Shown piece after piece: positions 8,012 through 17,737 of a stretch of 64,000 bases of DNA (positions within the stretch are counted from its first letter, which is position 1; each line of letters starts with the position of its first letter). Location of the stretch: positions 393,109 through 457,108 of the forward strand of contig JACQZP010000021.1 of the NCBI GenBank assembly GCA_016213825.1, in the 5' to 3' direction. A model generated the notes under the pieces. It saw only the letters and a program-made list of their open reading frames with translations, had not been told where the DNA came from and did no database searches. Source of the DNA: Acetobacterium woodii. Lineage in GTDB: Bacteria; Bacillota; Clostridia; Eubacteriales; Eubacteriaceae. The position numbers were made by a program, and so were the translations under genes.

Positions 8012-10183
8012 TTATACTCGGTAAATCTGGATGATTTCTTTGATTTTATTTAAATTCTTGATGAGTAAATTTAACTCCCGACGACTTTTAACTTCAAGGG
8101 TTGCCGAGAAGAAATCATACTCATTTTTTTCAGTTTTTGCATTGAGTGCCGTAACTGGAATTCCCATATCCAAAAATGTCTTCGAAATCTGAATAATGGT
8201 TCCCGGTGCTTCTCTGGCTTTGATGTGAATTTCTGCAGTAAAGGATCCGGTACTGTATTTGTTCCATTCAACTTCGACGATCCGATTGGGATCGGTCAGG
8301 TTTAAAACGTTGGAGCAATCGGCACGATGCACCGAGATTCCTCGACCTTTGGTAATATATCCAACTATTTTATCTCCCGGAACTGGGTTGCAGCATTTGG
8401 CAAAATGTACATCAATCTCGTTTTGACCAGCTACAATTACGGTGCTGCTGGTTTTTTTCGATTCTTTGGAAGGTTTTTTGAGAACAATTTCTTCTACTTC
8501 TTCAGGAAATTCCTTGGGAAAGAGCAGTCTCATTTTCTGGAAAACTGTTCCAATTTTAATGCCATTATAGCCAATCGCTGCATAAAAATCGTTAAGGGTC
8601 TTATAACTGCATTTTTCTGCCAGTAATTCCAGATTATTCAGATTCAGAAGGTTGGAATGCTGCAGACCCTCCCGTTTAATTTCACGCTCCAGGATGCTTC
8701 TTCCTTTTTGAATGTTTTCATCTTTTTCTTCTTTTTTGAAATACTGTTTAATCTTGTTCCGGGCATGAGGACTTTTAACAAAACTTAACCAATCACGACT
8801 GGGTCCATTAGAGTTTTTGGAGGTCATGACCTCGACAATATCCCCGCTTTTTAAGGGACTGTTAAGTGGGACTATTTTATTATTAACTCTGGCCCCCACA
8901 CAATTGTTGCCAATATCGCTGTGAATCCGATAGGCGAAATCTAAAGGGCATGAGCCAGCCGGCAATGGAACCACGGCCCCTTTTGGAGAAAACACATAAA
9001 CCTCTTCATTTAGCAGATCCACCTTGATTGTTTCAACCAGTTCCCCGGCATCTTCAGAGTCCCGCTGCAATTCCAACATTTGTCGGAGCCAGGACATCTG
9101 GACTTCATACTTGTTGTCCTTGGCATCCATTCGGCCTTCTTTATACTTCCAGTGGGCAGCAATCCCATACTCTGCAGTTTCATGCATTTCTCTGGTTCGT
9201 ATCTGAATTTCAAAGGGCTCCCCTTTGGGACCCATAACGGTGGTATGAATCGATTGATAGAGATTGGGCTTGGGCATGGCAATATAATCTTTAAACCGTC
9301 CCGGAATCGGTGTCCATTGGGAATGAACGACACCCAGTACGCCATAACAATCTTTTAACGAATCAACGATTACCCGGACGGCAATTAAATCATAGATTTC
9401 ATCAAAACTTCTATTCTGACTTTGCATTTTTCGGTAGATGCTGTAAAAATGTTTGGATCGACCGTAAATTTCTGCGTGGGTTCCGACTTTTTCAATTTCT
9501 CTGGACAGTACATCAATTACATCTGCAATATAAGCTTCCCGGGCACTTTTTTTAATTTTTATCTTCTGTACTAAATCATAATAGCCTTCTGGATCCAGAT
9601 ATTTTAAAGCTAAATCTTCCAATTCCCACTTAATCGTGGAAATCCCCAGTCGATTGGCCAGGGGTGCGTAAATATCCAGGGTCTCTTTAGCTTTTTCAAC
9701 CTGTTTTGCTTCACGCATATATTCCAGGGTACGCATATTATGGAGTCTGTCAACCAGCTTAATCAGAATGACCCGAATATCTTTTGACATCGCCAAAATC
9801 ATTTTTCGTAGATTCTCTGCCTGGCTTTCTTCTTTGGATTGAAAACCAATCCGACCGATTTTTGTGACACCTTCCACCAGATCGGCAATGTTCTCGTTAA
9901 ACTCTTCTTTAATATAATCATAGGAATAGATCGTATCTTCTATTACATCATGTAAAATGGCAGCAACAATTGTTTCTGTATCCATTTGCATTTCAGCTAA
10001 AATGTATGCGACAGAAACCGGATGAATTACATAGTCCTCTCCAGAAAGACGTTTCTGATCCTTATGAGCTTCCCGAGCCAGGTCATAGGCCTTATAGATC
10101 ATTTCTGTTTCAGCTTCTGGGTTATTTGCTTTTACCAGGTTTATTACATTGTCAATTTTTCCTCTTACTGCGTCATTATCCAT
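8012..10183 (-). CDS. relA: bifunctional (p)ppGpp synthetase/hydrolase
   Basis: A 723-residue long RSH protein. Order: HD hydrolase domain with HDVIEDT (about residue 78), RelA/SpoT synthetase domain with YDLIAVRVIV (about 260), TGS domain (about 385-445), then a zinc-finger/ACT C-terminus. The HD histidines and the synthetase core are intact, so both making and degrading (p)ppGpp is expected. It lies between apt (upstream) and dtd (downstream) in a purine/stringent-response operon. The ribosome site is weak (AGGC about 9 nt before ATG), but alternative starts would cut the HD domain. Confidence 0.95.
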   Translation of the reverse strand: MDNDAVRGKIDNVINLVKANNPEAETEMIYKAYDLAREAHKDQKRLSGEDYVIHPVSVAYILAEMQMDTETIVAAILHDVIEDTIYSYDYIKEEFNENIADLVEGVTKIGRIGFQSKEESQAENLRKMILAMSKDIRVILIKLVDRLHNMRTLEYMREAKQVEKAKETLDIYAPLANRLGISTIKWELEDLALKYLDPEGYYDLVQKIKIKKSAREAYIADVIDVLSREIEKVGTHAEIYGRSKHFYSIYRKMQSQNRSFDEIYDLIAVRVIVDSLKDCYGVLGVVHSQWTPIPGRFKDYIAMPKPNLYQSIHTTVMGPKGEPFEIQIRTREMHETAEYGIAAHWKYKEGRMDAKDNKYEVQMSWLRQMLELQRDSEDAGELVETIKVDLLNEEVYVFSPKGAVVPLPAGSCPLDFAYRIHSDIGNNCVGARVNNKIVPLNSPLKSGDIVEVMTSKNSNGPSRDWLSFVKSPHARNKIKQYFKKEEKDENIQKGRSILEREIKREGLQHSNLLNLNNLELLAEKCSYKTLNDFYAAIGYNGIKIGTVFQKMRLLFPKEFPEEVEEIVLKKPSKESKKTSSTVIVAGQNEIDVHFAKCCNPVPGDKIVGYITKGRGISVHRADCSNVLNLTDPNRIVEVEWNKYSTGSFTAEIHIKAREAPGTIIQISKTFLDMGIPVTALNAKTEKNEYDFFSATLEVKSRRELNLLIKNLNKIKEIIQIYRV

Positions 10184-10219
10184 ATCGTTTCTGCCTTTTT
10201 AATTAATGAGTAGGGGTGT

Positions 10220-10738
10220 TTAGTAGGGGTAGGTCACAATTGAGTGAACAAAATAGTTTTTAAGTAAATCACGACCACCTAATTCAGTCAGTTCGATGAG
10301 AGTAATAATCCCCGATACCTCACCACCCAAATTTTCAATCAGTTTAGTAGCTGCTTTCAGGGTTCCGCCGGTGGCTAATAAATCATCCACGATAATAACC
10401 CGATCGCCAGGCTTAATGGCATTTCTTTGGATCTCTACAATATTTGATCCATATTCCAAATCGTAAGCTTCCGAAGTGATTTCACCCGGTAGTTTACCCG
10501 GTTTTCGAATCGGCACCAAACCTGCTCCAATTAAATAAGCCAGTGGCGTACCAAAGATGTAGCCCCTCGCTTCTGGTATAACCACTATGTTGGCATCAAG
10601 TGCTTTTGCAACCTTTGTCATTTCATCAATAACATATTGAAAGGCCTTGGGGTTTAAAATCAGGCTGTTAATGTCCTTAAAGCTAATGCCTTCTTTTGGA
10701 AAATCTTCATAAATACCAATATTCTCTTTTAGATCCAT
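10220..10738 (-). CDS. apt: adenine phosphoribosyltransferase
   Basis: A 172-residue type I phosphoribosyltransferase with the PRPP loop VIIVDDLLATGGT (about residues 117-129) and the APT hallmarks PKEGI near the N-terminus and ARGYIFG. It converts adenine plus PRPP to AMP and is full length. It sits between recJ and relA, 15 nt after recJ, as in many Firmicutes, linking purine salvage to (p)ppGpp metabolism by co-transcription. Confidence 0.95.
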   Translation of the reverse strand: MDLKENIGIYEDFPKEGISFKDINSLILNPKAFQYVIDEMTKVAKALDANIVVIPEARGYIFGTPLAYLIGAGLVPIRKPGKLPGEITSEAYDLEYGSNIVEIQRNAIKPGDRVIIVDDLLATGGTLKAATKLIENLGGEVSGIITLIELTELGGRDLLKNYFVHSIVTYPY

Positions 10739-10753
10739 TTTAAATCTCCCTTA

Positions 10754-12862
10754 TCAATCATTAATCATTTTTTCTAATTTTATCATTAGTTTCGTGTTTT
10801 GAATATCCTTTTTTTCCGTGGTAGCTATTATTTTAGAAAAAATCATCCCATCATTTATTCGGTAAGCAAGTAATCCTGCTTCTCTGAGTATTTCACAGGA
10901 CATCAATAAGTGATAAGGTGAAGGCCATTGGCTAATTTCGGTGGTATTTTGCAGTGGCAAACCGGATTCAGCTGACTTTTTAAGCAACTGATAGATTGTT
11001 CTGATTATTTTCAATTCTACCTGTAAATCTTTAAAATTAACATCGTTTTTTGCTGTACTAATCACTTCTTTGGGATTATCTTCCTTTACAATCGTTCTGA
11101 TCAGTCTCATCGCTAAATCAATTTGCCAAATGGGATTTTGTTTGATATCTTTGATCAACAGCTGCAAACTTTTTTTTCCACGAAATTCATTCATATCCAA
11201 TCGAGCTAAGAGTTGAATGCCCGCATAATTTCCAGCGATCAGATCTGGACGATTTAAATAGAAAAATCCTAAATTAAATCCAACGCCACGGAAATCATTT
11301 TTTAATGCAACCCGCAGATGGTTATGTTCCTTTCCCATTGTTCCCATTGAGATGATTTTCGGCTCGTTTATGACAAATTGGACCCCCGGATTCCCAAGCC
11401 CGCAGGGTTCAATTTGATGCAGTTCTTCATACAAGTTCCAGTTAAGATCATCTTCTGTGATTTCGGCATCATAATAGATTTTTTTTACCAGATGCTGCTG
11501 CAGTTCCACAGATTTACCATAGTCGATAATTTTTTCTGACATGATTTCAATATTTTCTTCATTAATACTAAACCCAGCCGCCTGTTCATGCCCACCAAAA
11601 CTAAGAAACAAATCACTGGCGGATTGTAATGCTTCAAAAATATTAAACCCTTCCACGCTTCTGCATGAAGCTTTACCCACACCGTTTTCAACACTGATAA
11701 CAATCACCGGTTTGAAGTATTTATCCTGAATTCGGCTGGCGACGATCCCGATAACCCCGGAGTGCCAATTTTCTCCCACAATAATAAGAATATCTTCTTC
11801 ATCAAGTTTTTGGGACTCAACTTTTTCAAGGGCACTTTCCAGAATATGGGCTTCCAATTCCTGACGTTTCCGATTTTCTTCACTCAAAAATTTTGCTAGA
11901 TTTGTGATTCTTTCATGATTCTCACTGGTCAGTAATTCGACAATCTGGTTTGCTTCGCCCAAGCGACCGGCCGCATTTATCTTGGGCCCCAAGACAAAGC
12001 CAAAATGCCAAGCTTTCAGCTCTGATAATTCACTTACCGCGATTAACGCGCGGATCCCCAGATTTTTGGGGCATTGATTTAAATAATTTAGTCCTAATGA
12101 AACAAAACAGCGGTTTTCATCCTGAAGTGGTACCAGATCCGCTACTGTTGCCAAAGCCACACATTCAATAGACTCCTGAAAATCAATCGCAGTTTCTGTT
12201 GCCAGACATAAAGCCTGTAGTAGTTTAAATGCCACTCCTGCTCCACATAGTTCTTTAAACGGATAGGCCGTATCTGGCAGTTTGGGATTGATGATGCCGA
12301 ATGCATTGGGCAAGGTACCATGGCATTCATGATGATCGGTAACAATGACATCCAGGTTATGGGCGTTGCAAAACTCGACCTGTTCATTGGCCGAAATGCC
12401 ATTATCAATCGTAATTAGTAATGAAACACCTGAAGCAATTATTTCCTCAAGCGGCGTTTGATGAAGTCCATAACCGGTAATCAAGCGATTGGGAATAAAG
12501 TAAGAAACATTGAACCCATTACTTTTCATATACTTAAATAAGATTGAAGTCCCAATTGTTCCATCCGCATCATAATCTCCATAGAGGCAAATCGTCTCAT
12601 TGCGTTCTTTAGCTTGAAGAATCCGATTGACGGCCTTTTCCATATCTTCAAATAAGAAGGGGTCATGCAGGTCTGACATAGTTGGACTAAGAAACCGTTC
12701 GGTTTCTTCTATTGATGAGCAACCCCGATTAATCAGAATTTCAACTACAAATGGACTCAATCCGAATTTTTCTTTTAATTCGTTCTTAAAAACCGCTTCA
12801 TTTTGATTCAATTGCATGGGTGAACGCTGGTGACGTCGCATCCAGTTTGTTTTGATTGCCAT
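10754..12862 (-). CDS. recJ: single-strand DNA-specific exonuclease RecJ
   Basis: A 702-residue DHH-family nuclease. Motifs include DYDADG (about residue 98), the DNGIS segment (about 152) and VTDHHE (about 171), followed by DHHA1 and OB domains and a further C-terminal region seen in Firmicute RecJ. The enzyme degrades single-stranded DNA 5' to 3' in RecF-pathway recombination and mismatch or base-excision repair. ATG at 12862 has AGGGG 6 nt upstream. It is the first gene of the run recJ-apt-relA-dtd-MBL-hemZ. Confidence 0.93.
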   Translation of the reverse strand: MAIKTNWMRRHQRSPMQLNQNEAVFKNELKEKFGLSPFVVEILINRGCSSIEETERFLSPTMSDLHDPFLFEDMEKAVNRILQAKERNETICLYGDYDADGTIGTSILFKYMKSNGFNVSYFIPNRLITGYGLHQTPLEEIIASGVSLLITIDNGISANEQVEFCNAHNLDVIVTDHHECHGTLPNAFGIINPKLPDTAYPFKELCGAGVAFKLLQALCLATETAIDFQESIECVALATVADLVPLQDENRCFVSLGLNYLNQCPKNLGIRALIAVSELSELKAWHFGFVLGPKINAAGRLGEANQIVELLTSENHERITNLAKFLSEENRKRQELEAHILESALEKVESQKLDEEDILIIVGENWHSGVIGIVASRIQDKYFKPVIVISVENGVGKASCRSVEGFNIFEALQSASDLFLSFGGHEQAAGFSINEENIEIMSEKIIDYGKSVELQQHLVKKIYYDAEITEDDLNWNLYEELHQIEPCGLGNPGVQFVINEPKIISMGTMGKEHNHLRVALKNDFRGVGFNLGFFYLNRPDLIAGNYAGIQLLARLDMNEFRGKKSLQLLIKDIKQNPIWQIDLAMRLIRTIVKEDNPKEVISTAKNDVNFKDLQVELKIIRTIYQLLKKSAESGLPLQNTTEISQWPSPYHLLMSCEILREAGLLAYRINDGMIFSKIIATTEKKDIQNTKLMIKLEKMIND

Positions 12863-12921
12863 ATCTTATACCCCTATTGTGCTATTCATTGTAATAAAAT
12901 CTAATCGATGCGTTCTTATTT

Positions 12922-12952
12922 AAAAAGCGTCAGAGTTTATCCCTCTGACGCT
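12922..12952 (-). terminator. terminator after secF
   Basis: A 10-bp stem AGCGTCAGAG/CTCTGACGCT (12926-12952 on +). On the minus strand it is followed by TTTTTAAA. It separates the gltX-secD-secF unit from recJ. Confidence 0.85.
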
Positions 12953-12980
12953 CGGTAAAATCAAATAATTTTTGATTATT

Positions 12981-13871
12981 TTATGCATTTGCACTGACTT
13001 GTTTTTTGTGTTGGTATTCCTTAATGACGTACCATAAAGCACTGGCATTGAAAATTGAAGAGTACGTTCCACAAATGATTCCCACCATTAATGGCAATGC
13101 AAAATCCTTAATTGCCGGCACGCCAAAGATATAGAGCGCGGTTATCGCAATAAAGGTTGTCATCGATGTGTTAATACTTCGTCCAATGGTCTGGGTAACA
13201 CTGGTATCCACCAAATCTACATAAGCATATCTTCCAAATTTAGGACGATTCTCACGAATACGGTCAAAAACAACCACTGTGTCCATGATTGAGTACCCTA
13301 GAATTGTCAAAATGGCCGCAATAAATGGTGAGTTTACCTGAATCTGGAAAACCGAATAGACACCCAATACCACAATTAAATCGTGGATCAAAGCAAAAAT
13401 AGCGGTGAGCCCAAATAAAAATTCAAACCGAAACCAAATATAAATCAACATTAAGACTACCGCAACGGTTACTGCCAAAATAGATTTAGTCGCCATTTCC
13501 GCTCCAATAGAAGCGTTTACCGAATCCACAGATAATAAGTTCGTATCCTGTAAGTTATACTTTTCTTTAAAACCTGCAAACAATTCCTGACTTTCTTCTT
13601 TTGTCAAACTTTCTTTTGTGGTAATAATAATTTGCGTTTTAGCATCGCCGGCATATGTAATATCCGCTTCTGCGTCAAATTTATCAACAATGGCTCGGGC
13701 ATCTGCATTTTCAAAGGTTGTATTGAGTTCCATGGTGACAATGGTTCCACCGACAAAGTCAATCCCAAAATTCAACCCCTGGATTATTAGAGAGCCTAAA
13801 CTGATCGTAATTAGTACCAAAGAGATGGCAAACCAAATTTTACATTTTTCTGCAACTGGTATTCTTTTCAT
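12981..13871 (-). CDS. secF: protein translocase subunit SecF
   Basis: A 296-residue polytopic membrane protein with six predicted spans, the N-terminal GIDFVGGT motif that opens the periplasmic-like P1 loop and the conserved LGYSIMDTVVVFDRIREN segment. With SecD it uses proton motive force to assist late steps of Sec export. An in-frame ATG at 13904 overlaps the end of secD; I chose the ATG at 13871 because GGGAGG precedes it by about 8 nt. It follows secD by 13 nt. Separate secD and secF genes are normal for Clostridia, whereas Bacillus has a fusion. Confidence 0.93.
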   Translation of the reverse strand: MKRIPVAEKCKIWFAISLVLITISLGSLIIQGLNFGIDFVGGTIVTMELNTTFENADARAIVDKFDAEADITYAGDAKTQIIITTKESLTKEESQELFAGFKEKYNLQDTNLLSVDSVNASIGAEMATKSILAVTVAVVLMLIYIWFRFEFLFGLTAIFALIHDLIVVLGVYSVFQIQVNSPFIAAILTILGYSIMDTVVVFDRIRENRPKFGRYAYVDLVDTSVTQTIGRSINTSMTTFIAITALYIFGVPAIKDFALPLMVGIICGTYSSIFNASALWYVIKEYQHKKQVSANA

Positions 13872-13884
13872 TTTTTCCACCTCC

Positions 13885-15147
13885 CTATATTCCGTAAAAG
13901 GCATTACTGTTAAATAAGCCTGTTTTTACTAATAATTTAACAAGTTTTTTTGTTATGACAACTGCCGTAAACATACTCACGACAATCCCTAAAATCAACG
14001 TAACTGCAAAACCCTGGACGCTTCCTGTCCCCATAAAGAAAAGTACGAAACCAGCTATCAAGGTTGTAACATTTGAATCTAAAATAGTCCCAAAAGCTTT
14101 TGAAAAACCATTATCGATGGCCGTCATCAGGGATTTTCCCAACCTGGCTTCTTCTCTTATTCGCGAGAAAATAATAACATTGGCATCAACTGCCACCCCA
14201 ACTGTTAGAATGAGCCCGGCAATCCCCGGCAAGGTCAGCGTGACATTCATCACCGACATAACCGTTAAAACAATCATAATAAAAATAATCAGTGCCAGAT
14301 CAGCCAGGAAGCCCAAGCCCCGATACATAACTAGCATAAAGATAAGTACCAGACCGATCCCAATAATACCGGCATAAATACTATCATTTAACGAATCTTG
14401 TCCCAAAGTAGGTCCAATGGTCCGAATTTCAACCGGTGTCAGTTTTACCGGAAGTGCTCCCCCACGAATCAATGATGCCAGATTACCGGCTTCGGTAATA
14501 TCAGCCATTCCTTCAATGACGGCTTCACCATTAGTAATAGCAACATTTACCGTTGGTGACGAGATCACTTCGTCATCCAGTTTAATCTGAATAACCTGAC
14601 CAATATATTTTTGGGTTGCATCAGCAAAAAGCTTCGTACCTTCTTCATTGAATTTTAAGGTAACTACCGCACTTTCAATTCCCGAGTTATCTTTCTGCAT
14701 AACACCCTTAGAATCGGTGACGTCTTTCCCAGTTAAGATTACTGATCCATCTGGCGCTAAAAACTCTAGCTGAGCTGTTTTACCAATGAGATCTAATGCT
14801 TCATTCTGATCCGTTACCGATGGAATGGAAACACGGATCCGATTATCACCTTGCTTGATGATCGTCGGTTCTGAAACACCAATGGAGTCAATCCGTTGGC
14901 GGATGGTTAAAATAGCTGAATCTATTTTTTCAGAAGTAACCGCATCACCATCAGTGCTTTCTGCTTCGAGCACCACATTAACCCCACCTGTTAAATCCAA
15001 ACCATAATTAATATTTTTGCTGATATTTCCGATGTCGTAAACTCCAATTGTCACGCCAAAAAACAAAACGTAACCAGTAGCAATAATAAGTGCAATTACA
15101 AGGATAAACTCAGCGACGCTTTTTTTGTCAACTTTTCGTTCGTTCAT
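13885..15147 (-). CDS. secD: protein translocase subunit SecD
   Basis: A 420-residue membrane protein with an N-terminal span, the NYGLDLTGGVNV motif, a large extracytoplasmic P1 domain and five C-terminal spans carrying the family pattern GVAVDANVIIFSRIREE. It partners SecF in the Sec export machinery. An ATG at 15168 is possible, but AAAGGAGG with 7 nt spacing serves the ATG at 15147, giving the N-terminus MNERKVDKKS. It lies between gltX and secF on one transcript. Confidence 0.93.
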   Translation of the reverse strand: MNERKVDKKSVAEFILVIALIIATGYVLFFGVTIGVYDIGNISKNINYGLDLTGGVNVVLEAESTDGDAVTSEKIDSAILTIRQRIDSIGVSEPTIIKQGDNRIRVSIPSVTDQNEALDLIGKTAQLEFLAPDGSVILTGKDVTDSKGVMQKDNSGIESAVVTLKFNEEGTKLFADATQKYIGQVIQIKLDDEVISSPTVNVAITNGEAVIEGMADITEAGNLASLIRGGALPVKLTPVEIRTIGPTLGQDSLNDSIYAGIIGIGLVLIFMLVMYRGLGFLADLALIIFIMIVLTVMSVMNVTLTLPGIAGLILTVGVAVDANVIIFSRIREEARLGKSLMTAIDNGFSKAFGTILDSNVTTLIAGFVLFFMGTGSVQGFAVTLILGIVVSMFTAVVITKKLVKLLVKTGLFNSNAFYGI

Positions 15148-15175
15148 TTGCTTTCCTCCTTTGTCCATTTAATAT

Positions 15176-16651
15176 TTATTTCATAAAAGATGCTGCTGAT
15201 TTGATCCGAGTCAATACCTCATCTTTTCCCAGAACATCCATGATTAATGTTAGATCGGGACCGTGCATTTCCCCGGTAATCATAATCCGACTGGGCATGT
15301 AAAGCAGTTTCCCTTTAATTTTCTCTTCTTTTTGAATTTCTTTTAAGATTGCTTTTCCTCTGTTCGCATCAAGGGTTTCTGATGCTTCGATTTTTGTGAC
15401 GATTGCCTCAAACAGCCGCTTGGATGATTCTTCTTGCAACAATGCCAGAGCTTCCGGATCAGTAATAACAATATCGCTGTTTAGAATAACTTCCAACTCC
15501 TGGGGTGCCTGGGCGAAATATTCAATACGCTCTCGTAACAGTTCAGCTATTTTAATTAACCAATCTTGTTTATCGTGTACTTCATTTGATCCCAGTAACC
15601 CTGCTTGCACTAAAAATGGAGTTAAATGATTAACCAGTCTGTCGATTGGCAATTCTTTGATATAATGAGCATTCATCCAGTTTAACTTGGCTCGGTCAAA
15701 AACGGCACCTGATTTATTGACTCTGGAAAGATCAAATGCGTCGATCAGTTCTGCCATTGAAAATATTTCTTGTTCCGTCTCGGGACTCCAGCCCAAAAGG
15801 GCTAAGAAGTTTACCAATGCTTCGGGCAGGTATCCTTTAGCCAGGAAATCCCCCACTGACACGTCACCTTGACGTTTACTGAGTTTTTTTCGATCATCAT
15901 TTAGAATATTTGGCAGATGCACAAAATACGGTGGATCCCAACCAAAACACTCATACAAATAAACATGTTTTGGCGTCGAAGGCAGCCATTCTTCGCCCCG
16001 AATAACATGAGTGATCTCCATTAAGTGATCATCAACCACCACCGCCATGTGATAAGTGGGGAAACCATCAGCCTTTAGCAATACCTGATCATCCAGATCG
16101 TCGGTATTCATTTCGATCACCCCTCTAACCAGATCGTCAAAGCGAATCACATGATTTTTCGGGAATTTTAATCGGATCGTATAGGGTAATCCTGCTTCAA
16201 GATTCTTTTTTATTTCATCCTTCGTCAGTTCCCGGCATTTACCATCATAGCGAGGTGTTTCCCCCTTTTCTTTTTGAGCATTTCGAACTTCTTCCAATCG
16301 CTCTTTTGAACAAAAACAATAATAAGCCTGTCCCATTTCCAGTAGAATATCAATATATTTTTTATAAATATTCAGTCGCTCCGATTGGATATAAGGGCCA
16401 TGCGCGCCTGCTTGTGTTATTGTACCATTTATTTTTTGCAAACCTTCATCTGGAATCACACCAGTCAGATTAAGTGCATCAAGCAAATTTTCCACGGCTC
16501 CTGCTTCAAGCCGTGTCTGATCGGTATCTTCAAGGCGCAGCAAAAATTCGCCACCCATTTTTTTTGCATATAAATAATTATATAGCGCTGTCCGTAAGCT
16601 TCCAACATGAACATTTCCCGTTGGGCTCGGTGCAAAGCGATCTCGTACCAT
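15176..16651 (-). CDS. gltX: glutamyl-tRNA synthetase
   Basis: A 491-residue class I synthetase with the HIGH-type signature PSPTGNVHVGSLRTAL at the N-terminus (HVGS in place of HIGH, as in many GltX) and the KMSKS-type loop KKLSKRQGD (about residue 255). It charges tRNA-Glu, and probably also tRNA-Gln where GlnRS is absent. It is full length and the first gene of gltX-secD-secF, preceded by GGAGG. No T-box leader was seen in the short upstream gap. Confidence 0.95.
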   Translation of the reverse strand: MVRDRFAPSPTGNVHVGSLRTALYNYLYAKKMGGEFLLRLEDTDQTRLEAGAVENLLDALNLTGVIPDEGLQKINGTITQAGAHGPYIQSERLNIYKKYIDILLEMGQAYYCFCSKERLEEVRNAQKEKGETPRYDGKCRELTKDEIKKNLEAGLPYTIRLKFPKNHVIRFDDLVRGVIEMNTDDLDDQVLLKADGFPTYHMAVVVDDHLMEITHVIRGEEWLPSTPKHVYLYECFGWDPPYFVHLPNILNDDRKKLSKRQGDVSVGDFLAKGYLPEALVNFLALLGWSPETEQEIFSMAELIDAFDLSRVNKSGAVFDRAKLNWMNAHYIKELPIDRLVNHLTPFLVQAGLLGSNEVHDKQDWLIKIAELLRERIEYFAQAPQELEVILNSDIVITDPEALALLQEESSKRLFEAIVTKIEASETLDANRGKAILKEIQKEEKIKGKLLYMPSRIMITGEMHGPDLTLIMDVLGKDEVLTRIKSAASFMK

Positions 16652-16703
16652 TTATGCCTCCATGTTTAATTTAGTTAAATATTAAAAGTTCTCTAACTTG
16701 GTT

Positions 16704-16712
16704 ATTATAACA
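16704..16712 (-). promoter_or_regulatory. extended -10 promoter for gltX
   Basis: On the minus strand the sequence TGTTATAAT forms an extended -10 (TGnTATAAT), about 53 nt upstream of the gltX start. The matching -35 region is weak. It lies just beyond the queG stop. Confidence 0.5.
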
Positions 16713-16724
16713 TCTATTAGTCAA

Positions 16725-17669
16725 TTAATCATTCTTTAATTTATTTTTTTTGATTAACTGCGCATTCTGCATCAGAACATTTTTTCCTCGCCAGCCACTA
16801 GCGGTTTTTCCAAACTGAATTTTAAATGATTTATTCGACAGTTTCAAGATTTCATCAATCGGCGGATTGGCAGTTTCAGCGTTGATCCAAAAAGACTCTT
16901 CACTTGTTTCCGGCAAATTCTGATTATAGGGACATACCTGCTGACAGATATCACAGCCATAAAGATAGGTGGTAATCCGCGACTCTTCTTCCGGTAACAG
17001 CACTTTCTTTTGCGTTAGATAGGAAATACACTTAGATGGATTCAAACTAAAGCCTTCTCCGAGCGCGCCATTGGGACAGGCATCAAGGCAGCGTCGACAT
17101 TTTTTACAGCTATTTTCAATGGGAGCTAACGGCGCAAATAAAATTTCGCTGTCCACAAGAATTTGGCCAATAAAGAAAAAAGAGCCGAGTTTATCATTGA
17201 TAAGACAGTTGTTTTTTCCGAAAAATCCCAGACCAGCTCGGTAAGCCGATCCCCGATCGACCAATGGGCTATTATCAACAAAAAGCTTGTAATTTATTAA
17301 AGGCTTTTGATTTTTTACTTGTTCAGAGTTGATCGCATTCATTAATTGATTCATCCGAAACTTTACAACCTGATGATAATCCGCCCCCCAGGAAACCGAC
17401 GCCAGCTTGCCTCTTACCTTTTTGTCATCAGGTATTTCTAATTTTTGATAATTACTAATTCCAATGGCAATTCCGGCTTTGGCAGGAGGAAACTGCTTTT
17501 GATAATTAATCCGTTCCTGGGGTGGTCCGCCTTCGAAACCAGTTGAAAACCCAGCTTCATCACGTTTGATTAAATATGGCAGACACTCTGTCAGGGGTTC
17601 AGTCGAAAAAAAACCAATCAGGTCAATGCCGATTTGTTCCGCCAGCTTCCGGATTTTTTCTTCAGTCAT
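16725..17669 (-). CDS. queG: epoxyqueuosine reductase QueG
   Basis: A 314-residue protein with a cobalamin-binding N-terminal domain and two [4Fe-4S] motifs at the C-terminus: CKKCRRCLDACPNGAL and CDICQQVCPYN. QueG performs the last step of queuosine synthesis in the tRNA anticodon wobble position. It is shorter than the E. coli enzyme (about 380) because the C-terminal HEAT-like domain is missing, which is usual in Clostridia. AAAGGGG precedes the ATG. It is separated from engB by a terminator and from gltX by a short gap with its own promoter. Confidence 0.88.
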   Translation of the reverse strand: MTEEKIRKLAEQIGIDLIGFFSTEPLTECLPYLIKRDEAGFSTGFEGGPPQERINYQKQFPPAKAGIAIGISNYQKLEIPDDKKVRGKLASVSWGADYHQVVKFRMNQLMNAINSEQVKNQKPLINYKLFVDNSPLVDRGSAYRAGLGFFGKNNCLINDKLGSFFFIGQILVDSEILFAPLAPIENSCKKCRRCLDACPNGALGEGFSLNPSKCISYLTQKKVLLPEEESRITTYLYGCDICQQVCPYNQNLPETSEESFWINAETANPPIDEILKLSNKSFKIQFGKTASGWRGKNVLMQNAQLIKKNKLKND

Positions 17670-17702
17670 ATTTCCCCTTTCCGAATACCATGAAACAGCA
17701 AA

Positions 17703-17725
17703 AAGCTTCCCTATTCAGGAAGCTT
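17703..17725 (-). terminator. terminator after engB
   Basis: An 8-bp stem AAGCTTCC/GGAAGCTT with a 7-nt loop. Read on the minus strand it is followed by TTTTT. It lies between the engB stop and the queG start. Confidence 0.75.
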
Positions 17726-17737
17726 GCTTTTAATTTA

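Noticed and set aside
9010-9358. Several frames of 60-110 codons opposite or offset to relA
   Set aside because: They overlap a well-conserved gene fully, lack ribosome sites and are explained as shadows.
16652-16724. T-box leader for gltX
   Set aside because: The gap to queG is only 73 nt and shows a promoter but no T-box consensus or terminator.
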